A stretch of DNA of 64,000 nucleotides from assembly GCF_001661915.1 (NCBI RefSeq), contig NZ_LYWY01000037.1, positions 1 through 64,000 on the forward strand, given 5' to 3'. Below, piece after piece: positions 1 to 7,783 of this stretch (positions are counted from its first letter, which is position 1; the number at the start of each line of letters is the position of its first letter). This DNA comes from Croceicoccus pelagius (GTDB lineage Bacteria > Pseudomonadota > Alphaproteobacteria > Sphingomonadales > Sphingomonadaceae). Under the pieces are notes generated by a model, which was not told the DNA's origin, searched no databases, and saw only the letters and a list, made by a program, of their open reading frames with translations. The position numbers and the translations under genes are program-made.

Positions 1-19
1 GGGATGAGGGATTTACACC

Positions 20-1528
20 GTGGAACTTTACCTGAGGGTTCGTCTGGCGTGTTCTGAAGGGATGAGCCAGCGCGAGGCAGCGAAGCATTTCAACATATCG
101 CGCGACACGGTTCGCAAGATGCTGTCGTATTCGGTGCCGCCCGGTTACCGTCGCAGCGCCCCGGTGCGGCGACCGAAGCTGGAAGCGTTCATACCGATCA
201 TCGATGGCTGGCTGGAAGGGGACCGGTCGGTTCCGCGCAAGCAGCGCCATACGGCGAAGCGTGTGTTCGACCGCCTTCGCGCAGAGCATGGCTTCACCGG
301 CGGTTACACGATCATCAAGGATTACATCCGGGAGCGGGTTCAGCGCAGCCGGGAGATGTTCGTGCCGTTGGCGCACGCCCCCGGCCACGCACAGGCTGAT
401 TTCGGCGAGGCTCTGGTTGAGATCGGCGGTGTGGAGCAGAAGGCGCACTTCTTCGTGCTCGATCTGCCGCACAGCGATGCCTGCTACGTGCGGGCCTATC
501 CGGCGGCCGTTGCCGAGGCGTGGATGGACGGCCACGTTCATGCCTTCGCGTTCTTCGGCGCGGTACCGCTCTCGATCGTCTACGACAACGATCGCTGCCT
601 GGTCTCTAAGATCCTTCCTGACAGCACGCGGCGGCGCGCGAGGCTGTTCAGCGCCTTTCTGTCGCACTACCTGATCCGCGATCGTTACGGCCGCCCTGGC
701 AAGGGGAACGACAAGGGCAGCGTGGAAGGTCTGGTCGGCTATGCCCGCCGCAACTTCATGGTCCCGATCCCCCGGTTCGCGACATGGGAGGCGTTCAACC
801 TGTGGCTCGAGGAGCAATGCCGCAAACGGCAGAACGATCGGCTGCGCGGCGAGAACGAGACGATCGGCGAGAGACTGCAACGCGATCTGGCGGCGATGCA
901 GGACCTTCCGGCATCGCCGTTCGAGGCCTGTGACCAGACCAGCGGCCAGGTCTCGTCGCAGGCGCTGGTGCGCTACCGGACCAATGATTACTCGGTACCG
1001 GTACGCTTCGGCCACCAGGAAGTATGGATCAGGGGCTATGTCGGCGAGGTGGTGATCGGCTGCCGGGGCGAGGTCATTGCCCGTCATCCCCGCAGCTATA
1101 GCCGCGAAGACGTGACCTTCGATCCGGTCCATTACCTTCCCCTGATCGAACAGAAGATCAATGCCCTCGATCAGGCCGCGCCCTTGCAAGGCTGGAACCT
1201 GCCCGAGGCGTTTGTGACGCTGCGCCGGCTGATGGAAGCGCGCCTGAACCGTCATGGGGGCAAGCATGGCCGGCGCGAGTATGTGCAGGTGCTGCGCCTG
1301 CTGGAAAGCTTCACGCTTGCCGATCTGCATGCCGCGGTGAAGCAGGCCCTTGATATGGGCGCGATCGGCTTCGATGCGGTGAAGCACCTTGTATTGTGCC
1401 GGGTTGAACGCCGGGTGCCCAGACTGGATATGGCGATCTATCCCTACCTGCCCAGGACGAGGGTGGAGACGACATCGGCGCGCTCGTACATGCGGCTGTT
1501 GTCGGGCGAGACGAAGGACGCGGCATGA
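20..1528 (+). CDS. istA: IS21-family transposase IstA
   Basis: This 502-residue protein is the DDE transposase of an IS21 element. An N-terminal helix-turn-helix (about residues 14-35, SQREAAKHFNISRDTVRK) binds the IS ends. The rve-type catalytic core has candidate acidic residues D127 (QADFGE), D189 (VYDND) and E236 (GSVEGL), the usual spacing for IstA. The C-terminal Mu-transposase-like beta region follows. The start is GTG at 20, with a GGATGAGG stretch upstream as possible ribosome-binding site. The stop overlaps istB by ATGA, suggesting coupled translation. The protein looks full length and intact, so the element may be active if the left end is present. Confidence 0.93.
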   Translation: MELYLRVRLACSEGMSQREAAKHFNISRDTVRKMLSYSVPPGYRRSAPVRRPKLEAFIPIIDGWLEGDRSVPRKQRHTAKRVFDRLRAEHGFTGGYTIIKDYIRERVQRSREMFVPLAHAPGHAQADFGEALVEIGGVEQKAHFFVLDLPHSDACYVRAYPAAVAEAWMDGHVHAFAFFGAVPLSIVYDNDRCLVSKILPDSTRRRARLFSAFLSHYLIRDRYGRPGKGNDKGSVEGLVGYARRNFMVPIPRFATWEAFNLWLEEQCRKRQNDRLRGENETIGERLQRDLAAMQDLPASPFEACDQTSGQVSSQALVRYRTNDYSVPVRFGHQEVWIRGYVGEVVIGCRGEVIARHPRSYSREDVTFDPVHYLPLIEQKINALDQAAPLQGWNLPEAFVTLRRLMEARLNRHGGKHGRREYVQVLRLLESFTLADLHAAVKQALDMGAIGFDAVKHLVLCRVERRVPRLDMAIYPYLPRTRVETTSARSYMRLLSGETKDAA

Positions 1529-2292
1529 GCAGCCCGGCTCCCGAACTGCTGCTCACCAATCACCTCAAGACGCTCAAGCTGCCGACGTTCCTGCGTGAGC
1601 ATGACAAGCTGGCCCGGCAATGCGCGGCAGAGGGCGTGGATCATGTCCGCTATCTTGCCCGGCTTGTCGAACTGGAACTGATCGACCGGGAACGGCGGAT
1701 GGTCGAGCGCCGGATCAAGGCCGCGCGGTTCCCGGCGGCCAAGAGCCTCGACAGCTTCGATTTTACCGCCATCCCGAAGCTCAACAAGATGCAGGTGCTC
1801 GAACTGGCGCGCTGCGAATGGATCATCCGGCGCGAGAACGTCATCGCCCTTGGCCCGTCAGGAACCGGCAAGACCCATGTCGCGATCGGCCTGGGCCTCG
1901 CGGCCTGCCAGAAGGGTCTGACAGTCGGTTTTACCACCGCGTCCGCGCTGGTCAGCGAAATGATGGAAGCACGCGACGAACGCCGCCTGCTGCGCCTGCA
2001 AAAGCAGATGGCCGGATACAAGCTCCTCATCATCGACGAGCTGGGGTTCGTTCCCCTGTCAAAGACCGGCGCGGAACTGCTGTTCGAACTGATCTCGCAG
2101 CGTTACGAGCGTGGCTCGACGCTGATCACCAGCAACCTGCCGTTCGACGAATGGACCGAAACGTTCGGTTCCGAGCGCCTGACCGGCGCGCTTCTCGACC
2201 GGCTTACCCACCACGTCAGCATCCTGGAAATGAATGGCGAGAGCTATCGTCTGGCCCAGAGCCAGGCACGAAAAGCACGCCCCAACCCCTGA
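1525..2292 (+). CDS. istB: IS21-family helper ATPase IstB
   Basis: This 255-residue AAA+ ATPase is the DnaC-like helper that IS21 needs for target selection and strand transfer. The Walker A motif GPSGTGKT is at residues 110-117, and Walker B with D171-E172 lies in LLIIDELGF. Length matches the family norm. It begins with an ATG overlapping the istA stop by 4 nt, so the two are expressed as one unit. No frameshift or deletion is apparent. Confidence 0.94.
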   Translation: MSSPAPELLLTNHLKTLKLPTFLREHDKLARQCAAEGVDHVRYLARLVELELIDRERRMVERRIKAARFPAAKSLDSFDFTAIPKLNKMQVLELARCEWIIRRENVIALGPSGTGKTHVAIGLGLAACQKGLTVGFTTASALVSEMMEARDERRLLRLQKQMAGYKLLIIDELGFVPLSKTGAELLFELISQRYERGSTLITSNLPFDEWTETFGSERLTGALLDRLTHHVSILEMNGESYRLAQSQARKARPNP

Positions 2293-2303
2293 CAGAAATG
2301 ACA

Positions 2304-2364
2304 ATCCGGGTGTTGGCGACCCCCGCTCGGGCTACGCCCTCACGGCGCTCGCCAACACCCGGAT
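2304..2364. repeat. Perfect 16-bp inverted repeat downstream of istB
   Basis: Arms at 2304-2319 (ATCCGGGTGTTGGCGA) and 2349-2364 are exact reverse complements separated by 29 bases. The hairpin lies 11 bp after the istB stop, inside the predicted right end of the element. It could act as a transcription barrier or as part of the IS end. There is no T-run, so a standard terminator is unlikely. Confidence 0.7.
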
Positions 2365-2465
2365 CAACTGGCCTGGTTTTGCGCCGCCCAATGGCCGACT
2401 TTTACTCCGCCGTTGACAGTTCCCAAGGGTTGGATGACGCAACCGCATTCAGCTAAGCTGGATTG

Positions 2466-3446
2466 ATGCAGTGGAAACCGCGCAATCTTCGGGAACTCGG
2501 TCGAATGGTCGTCGGCGACGCCGAGCATTTCCAATATCGGTCGAGCAAATACATCACCGAGTTTTTCGAGGATTGCGACCTCGAATATGTCCACCAAGGC
2601 GAGACACGTCCCGTATGGGCGGCCGAACGGATCGAAGAGATACTGGCGATGCCGCACGCATCCGCAACAGTCATGCCGGATGCCTTTGTGCGGGTGATCC
2701 GCCGTCTCCTCGATAGAGCCGAGGTGACGAATGACGATGCGGAGCGCAGCCTAGCCTTGGCCGCACTAAACGTCGTTCTCGCGCGCGAAGGCTGGGCGGC
2801 CTTCTACGATGAACACGGCATCGCACAGATTAAACACATCGCCACGAACACTGTAGCGCAGATGGCGAACCCCCATCGGCCGCTCACGCCCTCCGAGATC
2901 GAACGTCGAGATCAATTGACAGCCTATCTCAATCGCTGCTCGGAAGATGACTTGATCGGCGAGGTATTGCTGCCCCTGTTCCGCCAGCTCGGCTTCCATC
3001 GCATCACCGCAGTGGGTCATAAGGATAAGGCGCTCGAATACGGGAAGGACGTGTGGATGAAATACACGCTCCCAACCCTGCACGTCCTCTATTTCGGGAT
3101 ACAGGCCAAGAAAGGGAAGCTCGACGCGTCAGGGGTCAGCACCAGCAACGTCGCCGAAATCCACAATCAGGTGACGATGATGCTGGGGCATGAGATTTTC
3201 GATCCCGAAATAAGTCGTCGCGTGCTGGTCGATCATGCGTTCATCGTCGCCGGCGGGGAAATCACCAAACAGGCTCGCAACTGGATCGGCAATAAGCTCG
3301 ACGCGAGTAAACGGTCGCAGGTCATGTTTATGGATCGCGACGACATCCTCGACCTGTTCACCGTTACCAATCTGCCCCTACCCAAAGACGCGCTGCCGCC
3401 TCCTCCTGCCTCGCCGTGGGATGAGGACGACGACGTGCCGTTCTAG
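2466..3446 (+). CDS. AbiJ N-terminal-like and Mrr-like nuclease domain protein (putative defence effector)
   Basis: This 326-residue protein looks bipartite. Residues 1-70 (RELGRMVVGDAEHF, then TRPVWAAERIEEIL) resemble the AbiJ N-terminal module seen in bacterial conflict proteins. Residues about 165-300 look like a restriction-endonuclease fold, with G193-K-D195 followed by Q213-A-K215, the D...QxK pattern of Mrr-type nucleases. The C-terminus is proline-rich then acidic (WDEDDDVPF). The ATG at 2466 is preferred over an in-frame TTG three bases upstream. It sits 48 bp after the predicted IS21 end and converges tail-to-tail with the next gene. Domain naming is by motif recognition only; a DNA-cleaving abortive defence role is inference. 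Confidence 0.6.
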   Translation: MQWKPRNLRELGRMVVGDAEHFQYRSSKYITEFFEDCDLEYVHQGETRPVWAAERIEEILAMPHASATVMPDAFVRVIRRLLDRAEVTNDDAERSLALAALNVVLAREGWAAFYDEHGIAQIKHIATNTVAQMANPHRPLTPSEIERRDQLTAYLNRCSEDDLIGEVLLPLFRQLGFHRITAVGHKDKALEYGKDVWMKYTLPTLHVLYFGIQAKKGKLDASGVSTSNVAEIHNQVTMMLGHEIFDPEISRRVLVDHAFIVAGGEITKQARNWIGNKLDASKRSQVMFMDRDDILDLFTVTNLPLPKDALPPPPASPWDEDDDVPF

Positions 3447-3769
3447 CCGCCTTGCACGTTCCGCATGTGCGCGGCCTCCAGCTCCACCGCCGCATCCTGG
3501 ACCCGACGGAAGATGCAATCGTCGTGCCCCCTCCCTGCCTTCATGGTTGCCACGGCGCGCTTGGCTTCGTCGGCCGTAATGGTCAGATCGCTCGTATAGC
3601 TATCGAACGTCAGCCGGATCGAGAACGCATCCTTTGAAGGATGGCTGACGGTAATCTGGGGGAAGCCCTGGATTCCGAGGCCGTTGACGCGAATGTCGTG
3701 AATGATCGCTTCCGCGATCGCTGCGCCTATGTCGCCTGACGAAACGCCGATCGCATATAATGTCCCCAT
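3443..3769 (-). CDS. hypothetical protein, 108 aa
   Basis: I do not recognise this protein. It is a small alpha/beta-looking protein (MGTLYAIGVSSGDIGAAIAE...) without signal peptide or membrane segment. A good ribosome-binding site (GGAGA, 7 nt spacing) precedes the ATG. Its stop overlaps the stop region of the convergent AbiJ-like gene by 4 nt. Neighbouring accessory genes suggest it travels with the island, but no function can be assigned. Confidence 0.6.
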   Translation of the reverse strand: MGTLYAIGVSSGDIGAAIAEAIIHDIRVNGLGIQGFPQITVSHPSKDAFSIRLTFDSYTSDLTITADEAKRAVATMKAGRGHDDCIFRRVQDAAVELEAAHMRNVQGG

Positions 3770-3991
3770 GCTTCTATCTCCATTACGCGCTAGGCGCGGT
3801 TCTGCATCCGTCCCCGCAGTTTGGGGCCAGCGCCCCGCTGTGCTAAATCAGCGAGCGTAGGGATTGGCGGCGTCATTGCCCCTTTTGGAAGGGGGCCATG
3901 CTTCTGCCCGAAGCGCCAATTCCTACGTTCCGAACCGGCCTTGGACTGACCGGCTCCACACGCCGCTTTCGCGGCCCGCGATCCTTGAAAC

Positions 3992-4480
3992 CTATGCCGG
4001 TTTCGTCTCAGCCTTCGCGCGTCGGCGCTTGTTCTGATCTGTCACCTTCTCGAACTCCGGCGCGATCGTCTCCAGCTTGGCGATCAATCCGGACAGATCG
4101 TAGCCGTTGCTGTCTTGGCCCTTGTGCCGCTTGAAGCGCTCGACCCGTTTGATAAAACCTTTCGCCTCCAACGCGGTCAGGTGCCGCTGAATCGTCCGTG
4201 CGTCCTTGCCCATACGGCGGGCGATCGTGTCCTTGGCAGGATGCGGGTCGTGATCGGCCGACCACCAATGGCTGATGAGCTGAAGCAACACGTTCAGCTC
4301 ATCAGGCTTCAGACCCATTTTGGCCTGGCCCCACAGCAGGATCGACGGGATCATGCTATAGCCACGCGATAGGACGGTATCCGGCCACTTGTCCTTCCGC
4401 TTCTTCGGCTTGGCGATCGCCGCGAGAGAAAAGACGTTCGATCCTGCGTCCTTTGTGGTATCGTTGGGTTGCTTGTTCAT
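3992..4480 (-). CDS. helix-turn-helix domain protein, possible replication or regulatory protein
   Basis: The 162-residue protein has a basic N-terminus (SLAAIAKPKKRKDKW) and a C-terminal winged-helix region, DTIARRMGKDARTIQRHLTAL followed by EAKGFIKRVERFKR. This is typical of plasmid and genomic-island HTH proteins of the DnaD/replication-initiator style. I chose the internal ATG (MNKQPNDTT) because the 39 residues upstream look non-coding and contain motif repeats. GGAGACA repeats lie immediately upstream (4525-4657) and may be its binding sites. Whether it initiates replication or only regulates transcription cannot be told. Confidence 0.65.
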   Translation of the reverse strand: MNKQPNDTTKDAGSNVFSLAAIAKPKKRKDKWPDTVLSRGYSMIPSILLWGQAKMGLKPDELNVLLQLISHWWSADHDPHPAKDTIARRMGKDARTIQRHLTALEAKGFIKRVERFKRHKGQDSNGYDLSGLIAKLETIAPEFEKVTDQNKRRRAKAETKPA

Positions 4481-4524
4481 GAAGGTGAAATAGCATATTC
4501 GCGCGCCATTTCTAGAGGTGGTGG

Positions 4525-4657
4525 GGAGACAAAAACGACACCCACCCGGAGACATAAGTGTCTCTAGTGTGGGAGACACCCATGTCTTACGAAGCACAGT
4601 GAGCCCGTAATCACGATACCGGGTAATCAGGATAAGGAAGCATATTTAGCGGAGACA
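4525..4657. repeat. Iterated GGAGACA motif, iteron- or operator-like
   Basis: GGAGACA occurs at 4525-4531, 4548-4554, 4572-4578 and 4651-4657. The first three are spaced 23 and 24 bp apart, about two helical turns. A reverse copy TGTCTC at 4559-4564 forms an inverted repeat with 4549-4554 around TAAG. The array lies 45-177 bp upstream of the HTH gene start and before the Abi gene. The 4481-4832 stretch otherwise holds no gene. Confidence 0.6.
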
Positions 4658-4832
4658 GATTTGCCTCCCCCAAAATTTCCCGGAGCCGGTTTGGACCGTG
4701 TGACATGGCTGACGATGCCCGTCGCCAGTTTTTAATTGAATCCTCAGCCGCGAGCATCTAGATAGGGGACAACATGGCCGTCCCCGCTGTTGCCTATGGC
4801 ATCAAGGGGCGGCCTTCTTCATATCTGGGGCG

Positions 4833-5792
4833 ATGCTTCCGCCTTATACCAAACCCCATCTCAGCTTCGCCGACCAGCTCGCCCTTCTCGAGGGCCGCGG
4901 TTTGGGCGTCACCGACCAAGCCAAAGCCATCCGCCATCTTGAGCGCATCGGCTACGGTCGCCTGTCGCCCTATTGGCAACCGCTGCAAGAGCGCATCCCT
5001 GATCCCGACGATGCCACGCGCACCATTCGCACCGATCAGTTTCAAGCCGGTGCCGAGTTTCGCCACGCCGTCGATCTCTATCTCTTTGACAAGCAACTTC
5101 GCCTGCTTTTCCTCGATGCCATCGAACGGATCGAAGTCGCGCTGCGCGTGGATCTTGCCCATGCTCTGGGAAAGCGCGACCTCTTTGCTCATCGATCGGT
5201 CGCCTATCTCGATCCAAACCGCGCGAACGCCAATTACAAAGGCACGACCCGGCACCTGAGCTGGTTGGCGAAGGCTGACGATTCCGTCGACCGCTGCAAA
5301 GACGATTGGGTGTCGGAATTCTATGATACCTACACACCGCCGATGCCGATCTGGATGGCAGTCGAGGCGTGGGATTTTGGGACATTATCTTGGCTGCTAG
5401 AAATGGCGCATCCCAACGACCGCTTCGCCATCGCGAAACGCTATAATTTGCTCCCCGATACGCTGGTGAGCTGGATCAAGAGCCTTGCCTTCGTGCGCAA
5501 CATCAGCGCGCATCATTCCCGTCTGTGGAATACCGGCATCATCAACCAGCCCAAGGTGCCCAAAGCGTTTGAGGCGCCGCGTATGGTCCATATCGGCAAC
5601 GACGTTGTGCAGCGCAATCGTGTCTATGGCGCGGCAGCAGTTGCCTCCTATCTCGCCAAGCGGATCAATCCGGGCACATCGTGGAGCGGCCGGATGAAAG
5701 CACTTTGGCTTTCTTTCCCAGATATGCCCTTCGCCAGCACCGTGCAGGGCGGATTTCTCGAAGGCTGGGATCAGGAGGCAATCTGGAACTGA
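4833..5792 (+). CDS. Abi family protein (Abi_2/AbiD-AbiF type, HEPN fold)
   Basis: This 319-residue protein belongs to the Abi_2 family of abortive-infection proteins. Recognisable marks are the N-terminal FADQLALLEGRGL, then AIRHLERIGYGRLSPYW, the middle LYLFDKQLRLLFLDAIERIEV, and the C-terminal R222-N-I-S-A-H227 followed by HSRLWN. R-N-x2-A-H is the HEPN RNase signature, so a phage-triggered RNase is the expected activity. The ATG at 4833 is preceded by GGGGCG. It is transcribed away from the HTH protein gene, and the GGAGACA array between them could control both. The protein appears complete. Confidence 0.88.
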   Translation: MLPPYTKPHLSFADQLALLEGRGLGVTDQAKAIRHLERIGYGRLSPYWQPLQERIPDPDDATRTIRTDQFQAGAEFRHAVDLYLFDKQLRLLFLDAIERIEVALRVDLAHALGKRDLFAHRSVAYLDPNRANANYKGTTRHLSWLAKADDSVDRCKDDWVSEFYDTYTPPMPIWMAVEAWDFGTLSWLLEMAHPNDRFAIAKRYNLLPDTLVSWIKSLAFVRNISAHHSRLWNTGIINQPKVPKAFEAPRMVHIGNDVVQRNRVYGAAAVASYLAKRINPGTSWSGRMKALWLSFPDMPFASTVQGGFLEGWDQEAIWN

Positions 5793-7170
5793 CATAACGC
5801 GGAAAGTCGGGCGCGACCCTGCCGGGCACGGCTCTAACACCGCGCCGCGTCGACCGAGCCACCGTGTCGACGTCTCGTCCCTATCGAGTCACGATCCTCG
5901 CGTTCGGTGTGCCGCGCGGCGCACCTGCGGCCGCGCAGTGAGCGCGACGTCAGCCTGCAAGTGCCGACTCCCTCCGCTGGAGCCGACTTCGCGCACTGGG
6001 CAAAAGAATGGCGGCTTTCGGTATCTACGGCAGGGTCGGCGACCGGCGACTATTGGGGCGCGAAGCTGCCGTCCGGCCTGCTCTCGACAAACGGCAGCTT
6101 TCGGGATGAATTCGAGCGGACTCTAACGACCGAGATTATGAAGGATTGCGGGCGCCTTCAGGCGTACGCAAATCCCTCCAATGCAGGAACCCGCAGGCAG
6201 CAGGCGGTGGGCTATGGGTATTTCGGATTTTGGCCGCCTGAGTGCATGCGTAACGCAAGATCCGGTGCGTAAGTATTCGATGCAGACGGGCTGGTCGTTG
6301 GCGACGTCGAACAGGTTCTGGAGTTGCGATCGGCGGAATTTGCGTCCCAGAATCCGTCGCCTCTTCCGTAGGGCGCAAACGGAACGATCTCCCTGAGCGA
6401 TGTCGCCTGGGCCCAGTATCGATAGTCGTGCCGGATCACGCTGCGGTCCTTATTGGGAGCGGCGGTGCGCATGGCTGCTGCCGGCGGGTGAAGGTGGCCG
6501 CCGTCGTCATAGCTTGCGCATAGTTCCTGTGAGAAGTCGCGGTTCAGGCGCTCAACGACGTAAGGGAAGTCGAAATAGGGGCGCAACAGACGCGCCATTT
6601 GCTCGCCCGTCAGCCAATCAGACACTTATGCGGAGCCAACTTGCGGATTGTGAAACATATCGCTGCGCGCCAATCGATGCGTCCTGAACCTAGTGCCTCA
6701 TTGAAAGTTGCGAGCATTAATCGGACTCTGCACTGCGTTTCCACAGTGCCCTGATCTCGCCTACAAGGGCCTGAATATAGAGCCCTGAATGCTCTGTGGT
6801 ATCTCCCTTCAATCTGCGCTTCCTCTCGCATGGTCGGCCGGTCAGTTTCCCGCGCCCCCATTCACGTTTTCTTATAAATCTGAAAATCTGGTCAGACCTA
6901 TTTCCGATTATTCGCAAGCCATAACATAACCGTCATTAGGCGCTGCCGACGTTTGAGCAGTTCCAACAAACGGTTGTGAAATATGAGTCTCACCGAAAAT
7001 GTCAGAGCGCACGCGAGCCGCAAAGGGCCGGCTCAGGATACCAAACCCAGGTTCCTGAGCGAAGGGAGCAGGTGGACGCTTTCTAAATGTCGAGCGCGCC
7101 AAGGGCGAACCGGCGCTGAAGCGTGGATCACTTCTCGCAACATTCGCGGCATCAGCAAGCGGGGGCACGT
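5793..7170. other. Gene-poor accessory stretch of about 1.4 kb
   Basis: I see no recognisable gene family here. Several short open frames overlap on both strands, none with convincing protein character throughout. The best candidate is a minus-strand frame listed separately (6212-6625). GC falls locally around 6,600-6,930. The stretch may be decayed island DNA. Confidence 0.5.
6212..6625 (-). pseudogene. possible hypothetical gene, perhaps frameshifted near its 3' end
   Basis: The first ~95 residues (from MSDWLTGEQMARLL through ASYDDGGHLHPPAAAM to LREIVPFAPYGRGDGFWDA) look protein-like. After that the frame becomes Ser/Thr-rich and unlikely, while a neighbouring frame reads LQNLFDVANDQPVCIEYLR and stays open to about 6127. 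This pattern fits a single frameshift in a real gene, but it could also be chance. No family is recognised. Confidence 0.25.
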
Positions 7171-7425
7171 ATGAAGCGCTTGCGTCGCCATTTCTCGGGA
7201 AAGCCGGCAGAGCGCCTTCAGAATGCGGTCGTCTCAGAGTGCCGCAATGATATCATCGACCTGATCGAAGTTTATTGCGCGACACTTACGGATGTTGCCA
7301 CGCCGTCCGTGCTGAGGGCAAACCTTTTGTGGATGATGGTCTTAAGACCGAAATGCTCAATCAAATGGGCACCGCAATTCGAAGTGCCTAGCCAGCGCGT
7401 CCTACATCTTAATTACAGCGGATAA
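7171..7425 (+). CDS. small hypothetical protein, 84 aa
   Basis: A GGGGG stretch just upstream gives a plausible ribosome-binding site for the ATG at 7171. The product starts MKRLRRHFSGKPAERLQNAV and has an amphipathic middle (NDIIDLIEVYCATL). It precedes the recombinase pair by only 22 nt. No family is recognised, and coding status is uncertain. Confidence 0.35.
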   Translation: MKRLRRHFSGKPAERLQNAVVSECRNDIIDLIEVYCATLTDVATPSVLRANLLWMMVLRPKCSIKWAPQFEVPSQRVLHLNYSG

Positions 7426-7447
7426 CTGGGTCCAACAGGAGCGACGC

Positions 7448-7783
7448 GTGGAGCAGTCGTTGGGTGAGATCGCCCGTAAATGGTCGAAAAACAGCGAGAA
7501 GGGAAAAGGGCTTCGGCTAGACGCCGAAGCGCTGGACCAACTCAACGAGATTGGCGTCGGTGAGCTCATACAGGCCGAGGCCGCCAAGCAGCAGAGGTTA
7601 GAATGCGGAAAGCGACGAAACCCCTCTACGAGCGGGGAGAGTACAGGCTCGTCTATGACAGAAAACGAGATGGCAGTCTCAGATCGCCGTTCATTCAAAT
7701 TGTCTGGTACGACAGAGAAGCCGGACGAAATCGCAGCCGTTCGACGGGCACGCAATGCCTTGAAGATGCAGAACGACAGCTAG
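7448..7783 (+). CDS. small hypothetical protein partnered with recombinase
   Basis: The 111-residue product starts at GTG with an AGGAG-like site 6 nt upstream. Residues 1-55 (GEIARKWSKNSEKGKGLRL, then LNEIGVGELIQAEAAKQQR) look like a genuine charged helical protein. It overlaps the following recombinase gene by 180 nt in another frame, so its C-terminal half is less certain. Similar short genes precede island-type recombinases in related bacteria, from memory. It could be an accessory recombination factor, but that is inference. Confidence 0.45.
   Translation: MEQSLGEIARKWSKNSEKGKGLRLDAEALDQLNEIGVGELIQAEAAKQQRLECGKRRNPSTSGESTGSSMTENEMAVSDRRSFKLSGTTEKPDEIAAVRRARNALKMQNDS

Larger units (their letters stand above)
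1..2418 (+). mobile_element. IS21-family insertion sequence, left end outside window
   Basis: The two genes istA and istB overlap by 4 nt, the classical IS21 organisation. The window begins only 19 bases before the istA start, so the left terminal repeat is not visible. I place the right end at about 2418, where the sequence reads TTGACA (2413-2418): IS21 elements typically end in CA and carry an outward TTGACA there. The exact boundary is inferred. The element stops about 48 bp before the AbiJ-like gene. Confidence 0.75.

Noticed and set aside
5907-6272. A 121-codon plus-strand frame
   Set aside because: Only a middle segment (GDYWGAKLPSGLLSTNGSF) looks protein-like; no start signal and no family, and it overlaps the better minus-strand candidate.
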